The position numbers and the translations under genes are program-made. The notes beneath the pieces are model-generated. The model was given only the letters and a program-made list of their open reading frames with translations, had not been told where the DNA came from and did not search any database. Positions 1 to 6,048 of a stretch of DNA of 10,576 bases are shown piece after piece. This stretch comes from Candidatus Propionivibrio dominans (GTDB lineage: Bacteria; Pseudomonadota; Gammaproteobacteria; Burkholderiales; Rhodocyclaceae). The stretch covers positions 1 through 10,576 of the forward strand of contig JADJNC010000043.1 of NCBI GenBank assembly GCA_016709335.1. Direction: 5' to 3'. The stretch's first letter is position 1, and each line of letters starts with the position of its first letter.

Positions 1-429
1 ACGCCCAGCAGACAGCGTTGTAATTGTTGTTGACGGGTTCCCGGTTGTACTAAAGACAGACTGCGAACAAGTTGAGGAAAAACCAACAGGCTCTGCACTG
101 TTGAAATTCAACGTAGGAACACCATACAGGGCGGCCTGTGCCGTAACGCTTCGAAATACTACTATCGTCGTGCAATCAAACGCGCTTGCAATATTCACCG
201 TATAGGTAAATGCGCCGGGGACTTGTGTTGTTGGCGATTTGTGCGGTATTCCGGCCAGTCCGACCGCTTGATACGATGTGCCACTAAGAACCGCAGTTGC
301 ACCCGATATTGAATCGCGCCGATTAGCAGCGTTCAGCGCAAACACCAGCCCCCGCGTGATAGGGTTGCTTCTATCTATCCCAACAGCCGTTCGTGGCTGG
401 CTAGTCCATGGTGTCCGTAGACGCCCCAT
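1..429 (-). CDS. Putative LamG/concanavalin-like phage tail protein, 3' end cut by window edge
   Basis: The minus strand is open without a stop from an ATG at 429-427 to base 1, giving the first 143 residues of a longer protein. It begins MGRLRTPWTSQPRTAVGID, followed by NPITRGLVFALNAANRRDS at about residues 28-46. This 'NPxTRGLxFAxN...D' beginning is, from memory, typical of phage tail or appendage proteins with a LamG/concanavalin A-like lectin fold, which often bind surface glycans. The visible part is rich in Thr, Ser and Val, consistent with beta-sandwich structure. The ATG lies two bases after an in-frame TAA (434-432) that seems to be the original end of the upstream gene. There is no good Shine-Dalgarno, so translational coupling is likely. 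A longer start at ATG 525-523 in the same frame would add 32 residues, but these overlap the probable former C-terminus of the upstream gene, so I prefer 429. The C-terminal domain lies outside the window. Confidence 0.72.
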   Translation of the reverse strand, partial: MGRLRTPWTSQPRTAVGIDRSNPITRGLVFALNAANRRDSISGATAVLSGTSYQAVGLAGIPHKSPTTQVPGAFTYTVNIASAFDCTTIVVFRSVTAQAALYGVPTLNFNSAEPVGFSSTCSQSVFSTTGNPSTTITTLSAGR

Positions 430-431
430 GA

Positions 432-521
432 TTACGCATTCGTGAAGGTGATCGGACGGTATGCGACTACACACCCAGTGCCCAACGCCGCGCCACAGTT
501 GATGACGGATAGCAGGCTCCT
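432..521 (-). pseudogene. In-frame continuation of the 944-522 gene after a TGA codon
   Basis: Directly after the TGA at 524-522, the same frame stays open for 29 codons and ends at TAA 434-432, two bases before the ATG of the next gene. It reads from RSLLSVINCGAALGTG to a C-terminus of YRPITFTNA. The Asn-x-Gly-Ala-x-Leu...Tyr-x-Pro pattern is what I expect at the C-terminus of this family of small phage virion proteins. The tight TAA-TC-ATG junction looks like a normal gene boundary. I infer that the ancestral gene ended at 432 and that TGA arose by one base change from CGA (Arg) or TGG (Trp). Low-level readthrough is another possibility. Without homologues in hand, chance openness over 29 codons cannot be excluded. 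Confidence 0.5.
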
Positions 522-944
522 TCATTTCCAGAACAATGCCGCACAAAGTGCAGCCACGGTAAAGTGTGCGTCGAGCGGCTGCGATGTGATGAGGTAAGGG
601 ATTCCCGCCGCGAACTTCATACTGTTCGGATCAGACATGCTTGCCGTGCCCTCGTTGCCTGTCGGCCGCGTCGTGGTGCTGAAATTCGCCATGGGGGTCC
701 AGGTGCCGCCGTCATACATCCATGGCACCAGATACACGTAGACCGTCTTGTCATTCGCTGGCGCTGTTGCCGCTGTTGACAGCAGAATTTGCACTTCAAA
801 GTCGATTGCTTTAGTAGTAGTCTGGTTGTCCACCCGTGCCGACTGCCAGCCTGCAAATGGGTCTGTCGTGTCAATGGCAAGCGATTGCAAATTGGTCACG
901 GTCATTGCCGTGTAGGTGCCGTAGCTGATGTTTTCGGTGGTCAT
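522..944 (-). CDS. Small conserved phage virion protein, probably shortened at its C-terminus
   Basis: A 140-residue protein beginning MTTENISYGTYTAMTVTNLQ. It resembles a family of roughly 170-residue phage structural proteins found between the head-tail connector and tail-fiber genes, with a 'YGtytalTit' start, an 'aVDN.T....D..v' strand near residues 38-50 and a 'vYVYLV...YDGG' strand near 67-80. The molecular role is unknown; a tail or capsid accessory function is inferred from position. Its ATG overlaps the TAA of the upstream gene by one base (TAATG), so translation is probably coupled. The protein ends ALFWK at TGA 524-522, while 29 further codons with family-like sequence continue in frame to 432, so this version may lack its last strands. 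The TGA also overlaps an ATG in another frame (ATGA), but I do not favour that as the next gene's start. Confidence 0.7.
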   Translation of the reverse strand: MTTENISYGTYTAMTVTNLQSLAIDTTDPFAGWQSARVDNQTTTKAIDFEVQILLSTAATAPANDKTVYVYLVPWMYDGGTWTPMANFSTTTRPTGNEGTASMSDPNSMKFAAGIPYLITSQPLDAHFTVAALCAALFWK

Positions 945-1333
945 TATGCTTTCCCGAGTTCGTCCGAGACTTGCTGCGCCGTCACAGGGTCAGGGTCAAA
1001 CCCCAACGCACAGAGCGCATCAGATTGGGGCTGCGTGAGCACACCCATCGGGACCAAACTTTGCACAGTTGCTTGCACCAGCGCAGAACCGACAGTGAGC
1101 CGGCCCCTGTTCCACCAGCGGCTTGACGTAGCGAAATCAGGCACGGTGTTGATGACGTCAAGCAACGCATTGCCTACGGTCAGGCCCAACACTTCAAGAA
1201 TCGTGCCGTTGCCAATTTCGCGGGCACTTGGTTTTGTGCGGCCAATACTGACAGCCGCTGCGATGGCGTCAAAGTCGCGTGATGCGATCAGTGCAGGGCT
1301 GCACTTGGCGGTGATTTCGTCGAGTAGCGTCAT
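944..1333 (-). CDS. Conserved small phage structural-region protein of unknown function
   Basis: A 129-residue, mostly helical protein beginning MTLLDEITAKCSPALIASRD. It shows the pattern 'R-D-x-x-x-I-A-x-x-V-S-x-G-R' (about residues 18-32), then 'IGNGTIxExLG' (40-50), 'GNxLLD' (54-59) and 'GRLTVGSALVQA' (76-87), which I remember from uncharacterised proteins in the tail region of many phages. It has no signal peptide, membrane segment or catalytic motif. The ATG at 1333 lies three bases after the TAA of the upstream gene; GGAAG a little upstream can act as a ribosome-binding site. Its TAA overlaps the next ATG by one base. Position between two probable virion proteins suggests a structural or assembly role, but no function can be assigned. 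Confidence 0.7.
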   Translation of the reverse strand: MTLLDEITAKCSPALIASRDFDAIAAAVSIGRTKPSAREIGNGTILEVLGLTVGNALLDVINTVPDFATSSRWWNRGRLTVGSALVQATVQSLVPMGVLTQPQSDALCALGFDPDPVTAQQVSDELGKA

Positions 1334-1336
1334 GGC

Positions 1337-1774
1337 TTAGTCTTCCGTGACCACAGTGCCAGCGGTAAGCTGCGGCGTGACGCCGTTGCCGCACACGATA
1401 GACGGGGAGATTGCGCCTTTGTAGAGCAGCTTTCCAGCGCCAGATGACGATGTGCCGAGGCCCCAGTTTGTTGCAGTTCCGGTGCCGCCAGTGCCTGCGG
1501 GGAAGGTGACGTTGGCGACCAGAGCGACAGTGTTGGTGGACACGGTAAACCCAGCGCCAGAGCGAGCCACGGCTACACGGGCATAGCTTGTGTAAGCCAC
1601 TTCGTTAGTGGTCTGGTCGCCTGCTTCGCCGGGGTCTGAAGTGTGCAGGGAAAAGTACAGAGAGCCAGCTGCTGCTGACTGGAGAATACCTGCTGCATCG
1701 CCCACCAGGGTCATAGTGGTGTTGTTGAACATCAACAACAGGTAATCGTTTTCGTGGGTGTTGCTCTTTGACAT
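1337..1774 (-). CDS. Small phage virion/tail-fiber-type protein with SLHTxDPG motif
   Basis: A 145-residue protein. Residues about 20-45 contain 'AAGILQSAAAGSLYFSLHTS' followed by 'DPGEAGDQTTNEVAY', then 'YARVAVARS' and near the C-terminus 'GKLLYKGAIS'. The 'SLHTaDPGeaG.QtTnEvaYtgYaRvav' string is a distinctive signature of a widespread family of small phage proteins often labelled 'phage tail fiber protein'; the role is not well established. The sequence is rich in Gly, Ala, Thr and Val and likely all-beta. An AAGGAA Shine-Dalgarno sits just upstream of the ATG. The gene follows the previous TAA after 9 bases and precedes the next ATG by 3 bases, so it belongs to the same operon. It may be a small trimeric tail or fiber-attachment component; that part is inference. 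Confidence 0.75.
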   Translation of the reverse strand: MSKSNTHENDYLLLMFNNTTMTLVGDAAGILQSAAAGSLYFSLHTSDPGEAGDQTTNEVAYTSYARVAVARSGAGFTVSTNTVALVANVTFPAGTGGTGTATNWGLGTSSSGAGKLLYKGAISPSIVCGNGVTPQLTAGTVVTED

Positions 1775-1783
1775 GGTAGTTCC

Positions 1784-2059
1784 TTAGCGGTTTACGATTT
1801 TGAGGGAGATGGTCCGGTCGTCAGTACGCCCGCCAGCGGTGGTGATACGGCAGGTCAGCGTTTCAGTGGTATCCAGCACACCGCCTGTCACGAACACAGT
1901 CGCTGTTGTTGTGGTGTTCGTTGGGCTGGAGGTCGTGATGCCAGAGCTGACGACCCACGTGACTGAGCTGATCGTGTCGGAGATGGCGGTCAGGTACGGA
2001 CCCCAGTCGAACGTGTAGTCCAGGATGGCGTTCGGGTCTTTTTTGTAGGAAGTAGCCAT
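1784..2059 (-). CDS. Small Ig-like phage protein, probable fiber-tail adaptor type
   Basis: A 91-residue protein beginning MATSYKKDPNAILDYTFDWG. The pattern 'DYTFDWGPYL....DTISS.TW' (residues about 14-36), a Thr-rich centre, then 'LTCRITTAGGRTDDRTISLKI' matches a family of small beta-sandwich proteins that databases sometimes call phage fiber-tail adaptor protein. The 'RIT(T/S)..GR.d.RTi.l.v' ending is the most recognisable part. It would fold as a single immunoglobulin-like domain. A strong AAGGAA ribosome-binding site lies seven bases before the ATG; the leader and first codons almost duplicate those of the 3651-3175 gene. It sits 17 bases after the adaptor gene and 9 bases before the next gene. 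Assembly of the tail or its fibers is inferred from family and context. Confidence 0.72.
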   Translation of the reverse strand: MATSYKKDPNAILDYTFDWGPYLTAISDTISSVTWVVSSGITTSSPTNTTTTATVFVTGGVLDTTETLTCRITTAGGRTDDRTISLKIVNR

Positions 2060-2076
2060 GATGATTCCTTAGCCGA

Positions 2077-2745
2077 CTACCAGCAGGCTTTATTTCCCTG
2101 TGGCCGGGTTGCCTGTGTGGCTTTGCGGTAATCCGCATCCGGGCGCAGTCCAAAAACACGTGTAAATTCGGCTTCTGCCTTTGCCGCGCGATTTTGGTCA
2201 TAGATTTCAGCATCTGGACGGCTGTAGCAGCGGTGCAATGCCCACTGCACCAGGTGACGATGATGGATTCCGCTAATCTCAGGCGCTTCAGTGGCCGAGT
2301 CTTCAATGTTCTTGATAGGCAGACGGTAGACTTCCAAAGCGATCGTTCCATTTGTGCTTGGAATACAGCCAAGTTGCAGCGTGGTATCGGTTTGAATTGC
2401 CTGTTGCGGAACATCAACCAACGTCCTCCAGCCTGGGCGCATCCGGTCTTGCTCCACCCGGTCAGTCAAGTAAAGTTCTTGCTCTGTTGTTGATCCCGTT
2501 GGGGTAAATGCTGCCCTTGTGATTTCGATGACCGACGGATGCAACACAAATGATCGTGCTGGAGCTGTTACAGCAATGCTGCACACCAACGCGGTTGACA
2601 CATCGTGAATCAAGCGCGACCGGATTGCGGCCTCTTGTTCGGCCTCGTTGATCCATGCTGTGACATCAGCATCGGACGACAAATAGGGCAACTCCAGGTC
2701 AAAAGTATCAGACCTGAACTGCGCTATGAGGTCTTCGAGTGTCAT
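2077..2745 (-). CDS. Probable head-to-tail adaptor (connector) protein
   Basis: A 222-residue protein beginning MTLEDLIAQFRSDTFDLELP. The N-terminal 'R.D..D...pyL.sd.dv..WiNEAE.EAAiRsrLi.D' segment (residues about 11-46), a beta-rich middle with 'LHPSVIEITRA' and a helical C-terminal segment 'HRHLVQWALHRCYSRPDAEIYD' fit the phage adaptor proteins (SU10-adaptor/gp4-like) that bind beneath the portal ring and join it to the tail. The sequence 'PDAE..D...A..AEaEF...FG' is also typical of these. The ATG overlaps the TGA of the previous gene by one base (TGATG) with little independent Shine-Dalgarno, so reinitiation is expected. The stop is TAG. Family membership is judged by eye; the position after the capsid genes supports it. 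Confidence 0.72.
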   Translation of the reverse strand: MTLEDLIAQFRSDTFDLELPYLSSDADVTAWINEAEQEAAIRSRLIHDVSTALVCSIAVTAPARSFVLHPSVIEITRAAFTPTGSTTEQELYLTDRVEQDRMRPGWRTLVDVPQQAIQTDTTLQLGCIPSTNGTIALEVYRLPIKNIEDSATEAPEISGIHHRHLVQWALHRCYSRPDAEIYDQNRAAKAEAEFTRVFGLRPDADYRKATQATRPQGNKACW

Positions 2746-3110
2746 CAGGAGATCCCGTATTGATCAAACAACTGGGTGACATGCGTTCTCAAATCAAGTA
2801 CGTTCTTGCGCTTGTCCAGCTTGACGCTGAAATGCGTCTGAGCGTAGGTCTCAAGAGCATCCTTCTCCATCAGCGAAATGGCATCGCGCAAATCCTGCGC
2901 GTCGTCATCCTCTGACTTTTGTTCAGGAATCACAGCAATAGGAGCATCAGTTTCACCAGGCGCGTAAACGTCCGTGTGTTTGAGCATCAGCCGCGCCTTG
3001 TCCAGCGGAACCAGACGCGATTCACCTTTTACAAAGCGAATCATTGTTCCGTAGGTTCCCTCGGTATATTCCGGGCGCTTGCCAATGTACTTAACTGATA
3101 GATGATCCAT
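2745..3110 (-). CDS. Conserved hypothetical head-region protein
   Basis: A 121-residue protein. The N-terminus has 'VKYIGKRPEYTEGTYGT' (about residues 6-22), followed by 'F.KGESRLVPLDKARLMLKHTDVY', a pattern I recognise from small uncharacterised proteins next to capsid genes in many phages. The middle is acidic (SEDDDAQDLRD) and the C-terminal third is predicted helical ('LRTHVTQLFDQYG'), perhaps a small SAP/Rho-N-like helical domain. Function is unknown; a capsid-connector or assembly role is possible. AAGGA at 3120-3124 lies nine bases before the ATG. A strong stem-loop sits between this gene and the upstream one, so its transcription could be attenuated relative to the capsid genes. Its TGA overlaps the start of the adaptor gene, making the two a coupled pair. 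Confidence 0.68.
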   Translation of the reverse strand: MDHLSVKYIGKRPEYTEGTYGTMIRFVKGESRLVPLDKARLMLKHTDVYAPGETDAPIAVIPEQKSEDDDAQDLRDAISLMEKDALETYAQTHFSVKLDKRKNVLDLRTHVTQLFDQYGIS

Positions 3111-3136
3111 TGCTCTAAGTCCTTGTTGGATTGAAG

Positions 3137-3160
3137 AAGGAGAGGCCCAAGCCCCTCCTT
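3137..3160 (-). terminator. Strong stem-loop, possible terminator/attenuator
   Basis: The minus-strand transcript folds into a ten-pair stem with a four-base loop: AAGGAG at 3160-3155 pairs with CTCCTT at 3142-3137, and GGGC pairs with GCCT-type bases inside, including one G-U pair. In the plus-strand transcript that G-U becomes an A-C mismatch, so the fold is better in the direction of the genes. It lies 15 bases after the TAA of the small head gene. It is followed by only a weak T-rich stretch (CTTCTTC), so it may be a partial terminator, a processing site or a 3'-end stabiliser rather than a full rho-independent terminator. Confidence 0.5.
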
Positions 3161-3174
3161 TCGGTTAGCGCCTA

Positions 3175-3651
3175 TTAAGGTGCGCCGGTCAATACGCCTT
3201 CAACCAGCACGTCGAGCACGCCAGCAGCTGCGATGTCAGCTCCGCCGGTGGTGACGATGATGTAGTGGTCGCGCGCCAGGGTGATAGGCGCAACGGCTGT
3301 ATTGGTGGCAAACGTGCGCGCTGTTGCGCTCAATGCCAACGTGTTCAGGAACAGATAGTCGGCATCGTCCTGAGTCGTCACACCGTCCACGGCAAGAATG
3401 CCGATGGAGCATGTAACGGAAGCCGTGAACAAGTCACTGATGATCGCCAGAGCGCCCGTGATCTTGAAACCTGCCGGCAGTACGCCGATACGGCAAACCG
3501 TACCAGACACCACTGCTGTGGTCAGATCCGAGTCGGTCCAAACGCCTGATGCGTTGGTCGTAAGGTTGAACTGAAGTTCAGTCTTGTTTCCGTAGGGAGT
3601 GCCGCCAAACTGAGTTTGGTTTAGCACCTTCTTTTTGGTTGCTGTAGCCAT
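3175..3651 (-). CDS. Probable capsid decoration/cement-type protein
   Basis: A 158-residue protein, Ala/Thr/Val-rich and probably all-beta. After a basic N-terminus (MATATKKKVLNQTQFGGTPY) it contains 'VCRIGVLPAGFKITGALAII' (about residues 52-71), 'TCSIGILAVDG', a central 'DADYLF' and a C-terminal 'ITLARDHYIIVTTGGA' followed by 'LDVLVEGVLTG'. This pattern recalls small phage proteins encoded directly after the major capsid gene, which stabilise or decorate the shell. No catalytic residues are seen. AAGGAAA just upstream of the ATG is a good ribosome-binding site. The gene stands alone between two short gaps (60 and 64 bases), and a strong stem-loop follows it, which would suit high expression together with the capsid gene. 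The decoration role is inferred from size, composition and position. Confidence 0.65.
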   Translation of the reverse strand: MATATKKKVLNQTQFGGTPYGNKTELQFNLTTNASGVWTDSDLTTAVVSGTVCRIGVLPAGFKITGALAIISDLFTASVTCSIGILAVDGVTTQDDADYLFLNTLALSATARTFATNTAVAPITLARDHYIIVTTGGADIAAAGVLDVLVEGVLTGAP

Positions 3652-3684
3652 GATGTTTCCTTGGTATGAGGGTTATGGACAAGC

Positions 3685-3700
3685 GGCCCGGTTAAGGGCC
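3685..3700 (-). other. Short stem-loop between capsid gene and small head gene
   Basis: GGCCC (3700-3696) pairs with GGGCC (3689-3685) around a six-base loop in the minus-strand transcript, 11 bases after the capsid TAA. No T-tract follows, so it does not look like a complete intrinsic terminator. It could mark an mRNA 3' end or adjust expression between the two head genes. Confidence 0.3.
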
Positions 3701-3711
3701 ACCTATGTCAC

Positions 3712-4995
3712 TTAAGCTGGCAGCTTGACTGCGGTATCAATCGCAATCACGCCATAGTCGGTGAACTGCTTGGAGTCGCCATGGTCGATTTCAAAGCGAA
3801 TCTTTGAGCGTCCATTGATCGCACCGACGAGCAATTCCAGCTTGTCGCCGTGGTCCAGTTCCTTCTCAGAGAAGAAGAACGGGCTGCCGCTCTTGGTGTG
3901 CTTGCCCCAAGCCTCGGCCAGAGCCTGACCACCCAACAGAATGGCGCGGTCAACTGCGTGGGTTGTGCTGAATGCAGCAGGCACCAAGTCAGTAGCTGTC
4001 TCTGTCTCCGTGGTGTAGCTTGCGCACCAGCGAAGCGAGTCACCGGCATAGAAGCGGATTGGCTTTGGCATCTTGATAATCAAAATGCCATTCCACAGCA
4101 GCGCATCTCCCATCAGCACCGGGTTATTACCGGCCTGTTGTGCGCGCGCCATCGAGTTAGCCTGCAAAGTACGCACATTGCCGCTGTTGGACTGCAAGAA
4201 GCTGGTGTACTGCTCACTTGAGCACAGCAAGACGCGCAACGGGGAGTCGCTGGCCATCTTGTCACCCTCGAAGATCACAGGGGGAGGAGGAACGGCCATC
4301 GAATCAAGAGTCGTGCGAACAGCGTCCACCAGGTCGGCATTGAAAATATCAGTGGAGGCAATCGTGATTTCATTGCCGGACGCCTTGATAGTCTCGATGC
4401 CGGTTGCGGTTGACATGAAGTGACGGTTCTTTGTGGGAGCCTTCACTGTGTTAATCGCAATATCTGCAAAGTCAGCATCAGAAGCCTTTGGCACAGCCCA
4501 TTCGATGTTGTCGTGGAACCCGCGCGCACCGGCCAGGTGGGTCAGAATCAACTGATCAGCCAGACGGTTCATGTAGTTCTCACCCAGCGCACGGCCCAGC
4601 TTGCGCAGCTCGTGGGGAGTGCGTTGCTGCGTCATTGTGTCGCCAGCGCTGATCGGATAGCGAGCTTGGTTGATGCGCAAGCGATCCTGGCTGAACGACA
4701 TAGCGCGTCCAAGACCTTCGGCATTGCGGCTGCCCATGATGGGTTTACCGCCCATTGGGTTGATCAGGTCAAACGTGATTTCGTCGCCTGCCATCTTCTG
4801 CAAGTCCATGCAGCGCACAATCGGCATCTCATTACTCGATTGCTTGCGGATGGTGGCCTCTGCATCAGCCTGCTGCGGGAATTTCCCGGTCAGACGATTC
4901 ATGGTTGTGTTGCGCTGCATGTTCGCAGCAAAAAGACCAGCCGACTGCAATGTGATTGCTTGCGGCGAGCCGTACGGTAGTGTTGTAGAACCCAT
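3712..4995 (-). CDS. Major capsid protein, N4-gp56/DUF4043 type
   Basis: A 427-residue protein that builds the icosahedral head. Recognisable blocks are 'IVRCMDLQKMAGDEITFDLI' near residue 60, 'GGKPIMGSRNAEG' (about 82-94), 'LRINQARYPISAGDTMTQQR' (about 104-124), 'GRALGENYMNRLADQL' and 'HLAGARGFH'. This chain is the signature of the N4-gp56/DUF4043 family of major capsid proteins (HK97 fold), and the length fits. Later blocks 'FEGDKMASDSPLRVLLCSSEQYTSFL' (split here as FEGDKMASD and CSSEQY) and 'LLGGQALAEAWG' also fit. I choose ATG 4995 because AAGGAG (5008-5003) lies seven bases before it; a TTG two codons upstream would sit on top of that site. The gene follows the scaffold, as in most phages, and is probably the most strongly expressed gene here. 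The stop is TAA. Confidence 0.9.
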   Translation of the reverse strand: MGSTTLPYGSPQAITLQSAGLFAANMQRNTTMNRLTGKFPQQADAEATIRKQSSNEMPIVRCMDLQKMAGDEITFDLINPMGGKPIMGSRNAEGLGRAMSFSQDRLRINQARYPISAGDTMTQQRTPHELRKLGRALGENYMNRLADQLILTHLAGARGFHDNIEWAVPKASDADFADIAINTVKAPTKNRHFMSTATGIETIKASGNEITIASTDIFNADLVDAVRTTLDSMAVPPPPVIFEGDKMASDSPLRVLLCSSEQYTSFLQSNSGNVRTLQANSMARAQQAGNNPVLMGDALLWNGILIIKMPKPIRFYAGDSLRWCASYTTETETATDLVPAAFSTTHAVDRAILLGGQALAEAWGKHTKSGSPFFFSEKELDHGDKLELLVGAINGRSKIRFEIDHGDSKQFTDYGVIAIDTAVKLPA

Positions 4996-5002
4996 TTTCA
5001 AA

Positions 5003-5008
5003 CTCCTT
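5003..5008 (-). promoter_or_regulatory. Strong ribosome-binding site of the capsid gene
   Basis: AAGGAG on the minus strand, seven bases from ATG 4995. It fixes the start two codons inside the longest open frame and fits the high output expected for a major capsid gene. A short stem (5024-5028 with 5034-5038) lies just upstream and leaves the site unpaired. Confidence 0.7.
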
Positions 5009-5059
5009 CAAAAGGGACCAGCGACGCCATCCCGGCGTTGCCAATAAAAAAGATTCCTG

Positions 5060-5977
5060 TTACAGAACCCGACTCATCAGGGCCATGATCTGTTCGGACG
5101 ATTTGCCATCAAACTTGCTCATGATCCCTGTACTCGACATCTCCAGCATTGCAGCCACTTCGTCCGACGCTGCATGTGAACCAGCCGGAATTTCCGACAA
5201 GCTCATAGGCGGCTTGGACTGCGCTTTTGCAATAGCTGCTTGCGCAGCAGCCAGTACATCCGGTTTAGCGGGTGCGCTAGCTAGTTTTCCGGTAGCAGCC
5301 TTGAAAGCATTGAGCGTCTCAATCACCTGCTCGGCTGTGCCTTGTGCAATCACGGCCTTATAGCCATCACGCACAAAACTCGGTTGTGCATCAATCCATT
5401 TCGCAAGCTCGGCGCTTTGCGCAACGGACTCCACATCGGGATGAGCGGCCTCAATCGCTGAAAAGTGCGATTCCTCTGCTGACTTTGCCCGCTGTTCCTG
5501 CAATGGAGCAAGAACGGCATTCAACTTCGCATCGAACTCAGCTTGAATGGCGGCAGCTTTCGCTGACACCAGCTTTTCAACACCTTTGGCAATCGCTTCC
5601 TCAGAGAAGTCACCAAACAAATCGCCCTCGACTGCTGGTGTTTCCACCTTTTCAGCGACTGTCTGAGCGGCCTTTTGAGCCTCAAGCAATTGCTGCGCTT
5701 CGGTTGCGACACGTTTCCAGTGCTGCTCTGCTTCCCGTGCCTCGGTCAGTTTCTCGAATGGAATGGTGTGAACACCGTCCTTTGCGAGAATTACTGGCTC
5801 TGCTTCAACCTTTTCAACAACGTCTGTTTTTGGATCTGGTGTTGCCGCAGCGTCGGGCTCGCTGCTTTGCACTACGGGAGTGCTATCGCCCTCTGGCAGA
5901 TTCAGCATTTGCATCATCTGCGCTTCACTCAGATTGCCATCGACTTGGTTGGCCTCGAAAAACTCGTTCTGATTCAA
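5060..5977 (-). CDS. Capsid scaffolding protein
   Basis: A 305-residue acidic, Ala/Glu/Gln-rich, mostly helical protein that would guide capsid assembly and then leave or be degraded. The segment 'DGVHTIPFEKLTEAREAEQH' (about residues 65-84), followed by long helices rich in Ala and Glu, is typical of phage scaffolds in the 'DGkHtIPyerLeeAR' group; Ala-rich coiled-coil-like helices occupy residues about 85-180. No protease catalytic motif is apparent. The open frame reaches far upstream, but the start is probably TTG 5977: AAGGGG (5988-5983) lies five bases before it, and upstream residues are Arg/Trp/Cys-rich and unlike a scaffold. ATG codons about 20 codons inside (MMQM) are alternatives. 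The gene lies 64 bases before the capsid gene. The scaffold role is well supported by composition and position; the exact start is less certain. Confidence 0.8.
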   Translation of the reverse strand: MNQNEFFEANQVDGNLSEAQMMQMLNLPEGDSTPVVQSSEPDAAATPDPKTDVVEKVEAEPVILAKDGVHTIPFEKLTEAREAEQHWKRVATEAQQLLEAQKAAQTVAEKVETPAVEGDLFGDFSEEAIAKGVEKLVSAKAAAIQAEFDAKLNAVLAPLQEQRAKSAEESHFSAIEAAHPDVESVAQSAELAKWIDAQPSFVRDGYKAVIAQGTAEQVIETLNAFKAATGKLASAPAKPDVLAAAQAAIAKAQSKPPMSLSEIPAGSHAASDEVAAMLEMSSTGIMSKFDGKSSEQIMALMSRVL

Positions 5978-5982
5978 TTTAG

Positions 5983-5988
5983 CCCCTT
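5983..5988 (-). promoter_or_regulatory. Ribosome-binding site deciding the TTG start of the scaffold
   Basis: AAGGGG on the minus strand, five bases before TTG 5977-5975. No ATG or GTG in the frame has a comparable site nearby. It directly touches the 3' arm of a six-pair stem-loop (6006-5989). Confidence 0.55.
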
Positions 5989-6006
5989 GCCACTTATCGC
6001 AGTGGC
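5989..6006 (-). promoter_or_regulatory. Stem-loop just upstream of the scaffold ribosome-binding site
   Basis: GCCACT (6006-6001) pairs perfectly with AGTGGC (5994-5989) around a six-base loop in the minus-strand RNA. The stem ends one base from the AAGGGG site, so it could influence ribosome access to the rare TTG start. A regulatory role is inferred from position only. Confidence 0.4.
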
Positions 6007-6034
6007 CGCATAAAAGGTCGCTTAAATGAGCGTC

Positions 6035-6048
6035 GGGGCCGAAGCCCC
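6035..6048 (-). other. Hairpin with UUCG tetraloop
   Basis: GGGGC (6048-6044) and GCCCC (6039-6035) close a UUCG loop with a C-G closing pair, the very stable cUUCGg type. No T-tract follows, so it is not a standard terminator. It may be an RNA stability or processing element in the portal-scaffold leader. Confidence 0.45.

Noticed and set aside
789..1340. Plus-strand open frame of 183 codons.
   Set aside because: It is antisense to two minus-strand genes that carry family-like sequence and proper coupling; its translation is Cys/Ser/Arg-rich without domain features.
5044..5070. Possible rho-independent terminator after the scaffold: a short stem around its stop followed by six T on the minus strand.
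   Set aside because: The stem is only about five pairs with a G-U pair and a three-base loop, and a terminator directly ahead of the capsid gene would be unexpected unless the capsid has its own promoter, which I cannot see.
4420..5982. Long plus-strand open frames, such as 5344-5982 (212 codons) and 4420-4980 (186 codons).
   Set aside because: They lie opposite the scaffold and capsid genes, have no good ribosome-binding sites, and their products show no recognisable motif; they are shadows of the minus-strand codon bias.
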